A DNA stretch of 16,102 nt from assembly GCA_027070475.1 (NCBI GenBank), contig JALXDT010000213.1, forward strand, positions 1-16,102, read 5' to 3'. Under the pieces are notes generated by a model, which did not search any database, was not told the origin of the DNA, and saw nothing but the letters and a program-made list of their open reading frames with translations. A program made the position numbers and the translations under genes. Source of the DNA: Candidatus Aminicenantota bacterium (GTDB lineage: Bacteria; Acidobacteriota; Aminicenantia; JAMOAD01). This document shows, piece by piece, positions 14,882 through 16,102 of this stretch. How positions within the stretch are numbered: the stretch's first letter is position 1; each line of letters starts with the position of its first letter.

Positions 14882-15544
14882 CTATTTTACAATTGCAAGG
14901 ATTTGAGAGGGTTTTTCAACTATAAGATCCGCCCCACTTTTAATTAAACTTTCCACCGTCTTAAAACCCCAGCTTACCCCGATTGTGAACATTTTTGCAT
15001 TTTTCCCTGTTTCCATATCAAAGCTGCTATCACCGACAAAAACATAATTTTCAGGAGGGATTCCTGTTTTTTTTGCTATTTCAAGAGGAACAACAGGTGA
15101 GGGCTTCTTCGGAATACCTTCCCTTGAACCATAAACAAAGGCAAATTTAAAATTCGGGAAAAAATATTTCACCATATCCTTTGTAAACCTATCGTCTTTA
15201 TTTGAAAGTATGCTTATTATCATATCTCTTTTCTGAAGTTCTTTTAAAAGCTCAGGAATGCCTTTGTAAGGCTTTGTTTTGTTTGCCCAGTTTTTTGAAT
15301 AATTCTCCTTTAACTCAAAAAGACATTCTTTTACTGTTTTTTCATCCCTTTTATCCTCAGGTAAAGAATCTATAACTAATTTTTCTGTTCCCTGCCCTAC
15401 GGCTTCTTTGTAAAATTTAGTATCATAAGTAGGAAAACCTCTTCTTTCAAGCACCTGATTCATACTATCCTTTATATCTTCTATTGTATCCAAAAGTGTC
15501 CCGTCAAGATCAAAAATAAAACCTTTAAATTTTCTTTTACTCAT
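14882..15544 (-). CDS. HAD-superfamily hydrolase, phosphoglycolate phosphatase-like
   Basis: 220 residues, typical for the Gph/PGMB group. All four HAD motifs are visible: FDLDGTLLDT with nucleophile Asp12 and Asp14; SILSN (Ser114, Asn115); the lysine of PKKPSP (Lys146 or Lys147); GDSSFDMETG (Asp162, Asp166) for Mg2+. A helical cap (about 18-85) between motifs I and II marks a class C1 enzyme. Such enzymes dephosphorylate small phosphate esters (phosphoglycolate, pyrophosphate, sugar phosphates); the exact substrate cannot be read from sequence. It is a single-gene unit converging on the mbx operon. GGAG, 7-10 nt before the ATG at 15544, supports the start. Confidence 0.9.
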   Translation of the reverse strand: MSKRKFKGFIFDLDGTLLDTIEDIKDSMNQVLERRGFPTYDTKFYKEAVGQGTEKLVIDSLPEDKRDEKTVKECLFELKENYSKNWANKTKPYKGIPELLKELQKRDMIISILSNKDDRFTKDMVKYFFPNFKFAFVYGSREGIPKKPSPVVPLEIAKKTGIPPENYVFVGDSSFDMETGKNAKMFTIGVSWGFKTVESLIKSGADLIVEKPSQILAIVK

Positions 15545-15840
15545 CCTATTCTCCGATTTTTGTCTGCTATTTTATCATAATAAGGAATTGTTTTACATAA
15601 TAGTATCCGTGGCCAGTGAATCGTTGAATTAAATATTGAGTGAGATTCAGATTAATTGACAATAAAAGAAGAGGTGAAGGTGTAAGATAACCTGAGGGGA
15701 CGGATTTACACAAAAAAAATATGTCCGAAGAGTTTGTTTTACGAAGATAACGAATTTTATTAATTGTAGGCCTATGACAAAATTCCCGGAAACTAATGTC
15801 ACCTTTTAAAGTATATTATTCGTTATATAATATTAAGAGG
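15545..15840. other. Intergenic region between divergent HAD and sigma-factor genes
   Basis: About 296 nt with no convincing gene. It contains the HAD ribosome binding site at the left and the sigma-factor -10 box at the right. A weak inverted pair GTGTAA (15680-15685) and TTACAC (15706-15711) brackets TGAGGGGACGG, a word of a kind often seen beside REP-type elements. No second copy occurs in the window, so I do not call an element. Confidence 0.5.
15826..15831 (+). promoter_or_regulatory. Candidate -10 box of the sigma-factor gene
   Basis: A perfect TATAAT ends 9 nt before the ATG at 15841, predicting a start at about 15838 and almost no leader. No good -35 stands 16-18 nt upstream (CCTTTT or CTTTTA only), so activity may depend on an activator or other contacts. 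The A+T-rich setting makes chance occurrence possible. Confidence 0.35.
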
Positions 15841-16102
15841 ATGAAAGATAAAATCTTGATTGATTTGCTTAAAGAGGGAGATATGAGTGCAATGGAAGCC
15901 ATTTATCATAAGAAGTATAAAAATATTTTCAGAATTGCTTTCAGATACACAGGTATAAAGGAGGAAGCCGAGGATATTATGCAGGAGACTTTTATTAAGA
16001 TTTATAAAAAAATTGATAAATTCAAGTATGAAGATGAAAATTCCTTTGACAGGTGGATTACAAGAATTTGCATCAATCTCTCTCTTGATTGGTTAAGAAA
16101 AA
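15841..16102 (+). CDS. ECF-type RNA polymerase sigma factor, N-terminal part only
   Basis: The frame is open from ATG 15841 to the window edge (87 codons). The sequence LLKEGDMSAMEAIYHKKY, then FRIAFRYTGIKEEAEDIMQE, TFIKIYKKIDKF and FDRWITRICINLSLDWLRK, is sigma-70 region 2 of the ECF (RpoE/SigW-like) group, which binds core polymerase and the -10 element. Region 4 and any anti-sigma gene lie beyond the window. The start is uncertain: ATG 15841 has AGAGG directly adjacent with no spacing; ATG 15796 upstream is in frame but lies before the -10 box; ATG 15883 has a better spaced AGAGG but would cut into conserved region 2. ATG 15841 is preferred. Confidence 0.9.
   Translation, partial: MKDKILIDLLKEGDMSAMEAIYHKKYKNIFRIAFRYTGIKEEAEDIMQETFIKIYKKIDKFKYEDENSFDRWITRICINLSLDWLRK

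Noticed and set aside
15680..15711. REP-like or mobile element remnant around TGAGGGGACGG
   Set aside because: The inverted arms are only 6 bp and no second copy exists in the window.
15788..15825. ECF-type autoregulated promoter (GGAAAC at 15788 with CGTT at 15821)
   Set aside because: The spacing of 27 nt is far from the 16-17 nt needed by ECF promoters.
1..16102. CRISPR arrays, tRNA or rRNA genes, transposases
   Set aside because: No regularly spaced repeats, tRNA-like cloverleaf, rRNA segments or transposase reading frames were seen on either strand.

Overview
The window is an A+T-rich stretch of bacterial chromosome rich in AGA and ATA codons. An LptD-type outer-membrane protein points to a diderm (Gram-negative-type) bacterium. 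The main operon encodes a ferredoxin-linked, Mbx-like membrane complex under a Rex-family NADH-sensing regulator, which points to a fermentative or otherwise strict anaerobe, possibly thermophilic. The lineage cannot be fixed from the sequence alone; an anaerobic candidate phylum or a relative of the thermophilic fermenters is my inference.

Layout. Positions 1-1221 (minus) hold the N-terminal 407 codons of an LptD homologue, cut by the window edge. Positions 1265-3316 (minus) encode an exported protein resembling a GH42-like glycoside hydrolase. Positions 3317-3637 are non-coding, with divergent promoters and a nested direct and inverted repeat. Positions 3638-14816 (plus) form one tight operon of thirteen genes, closed by a strong bidirectional terminator at 14837-14871. 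Converging on it is a HAD phosphatase (14882-15544, minus). A non-coding gap follows, and the window ends inside an ECF sigma factor (15841 onward, plus).

The operon order is rex, mnhE, mnhF, mnhG, mbhD-like, mbhE+mnhB fusion, mnhC, a 1062-residue fusion of two antiporter-like subunits (H-H'), then M (NuoH-like), J (NuoB-like), K (NuoC-like), L (NuoD-like), and an N-GltD fusion. The order A-B-C-D-F-G-H-H'-M-J-K-L-N is that of the archaeal Mbx/Mbs complex rather than the Mbh hydrogenase or Nuo complex I. The large subunit supports this: each of its two [NiFe]-ligand CxxC sites reads CxxE, so no nickel centre is expected. The last subunit joins a two-cluster ferredoxin domain to a GltD/NfnB-type FAD/NAD(P) module with two more Fe-S cluster motifs. 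I infer a membrane complex that moves electrons between ferredoxin and NAD(P)(H), coupled to Na+/H+ translocation by the Mrp-like membrane arm, with expression tied to the NADH/NAD+ ratio by Rex.

Most interesting are the fusions (H-H', N-GltD, E+B), the Lys-to-Glu exchange in the first antiporter half, the modified [NiFe] site, translational coupling of rex to the complex, the MITE-like repeat upstream of rex, and several -10 boxes lying only 6-9 nt before start codons, which suggests leaderless mRNAs.
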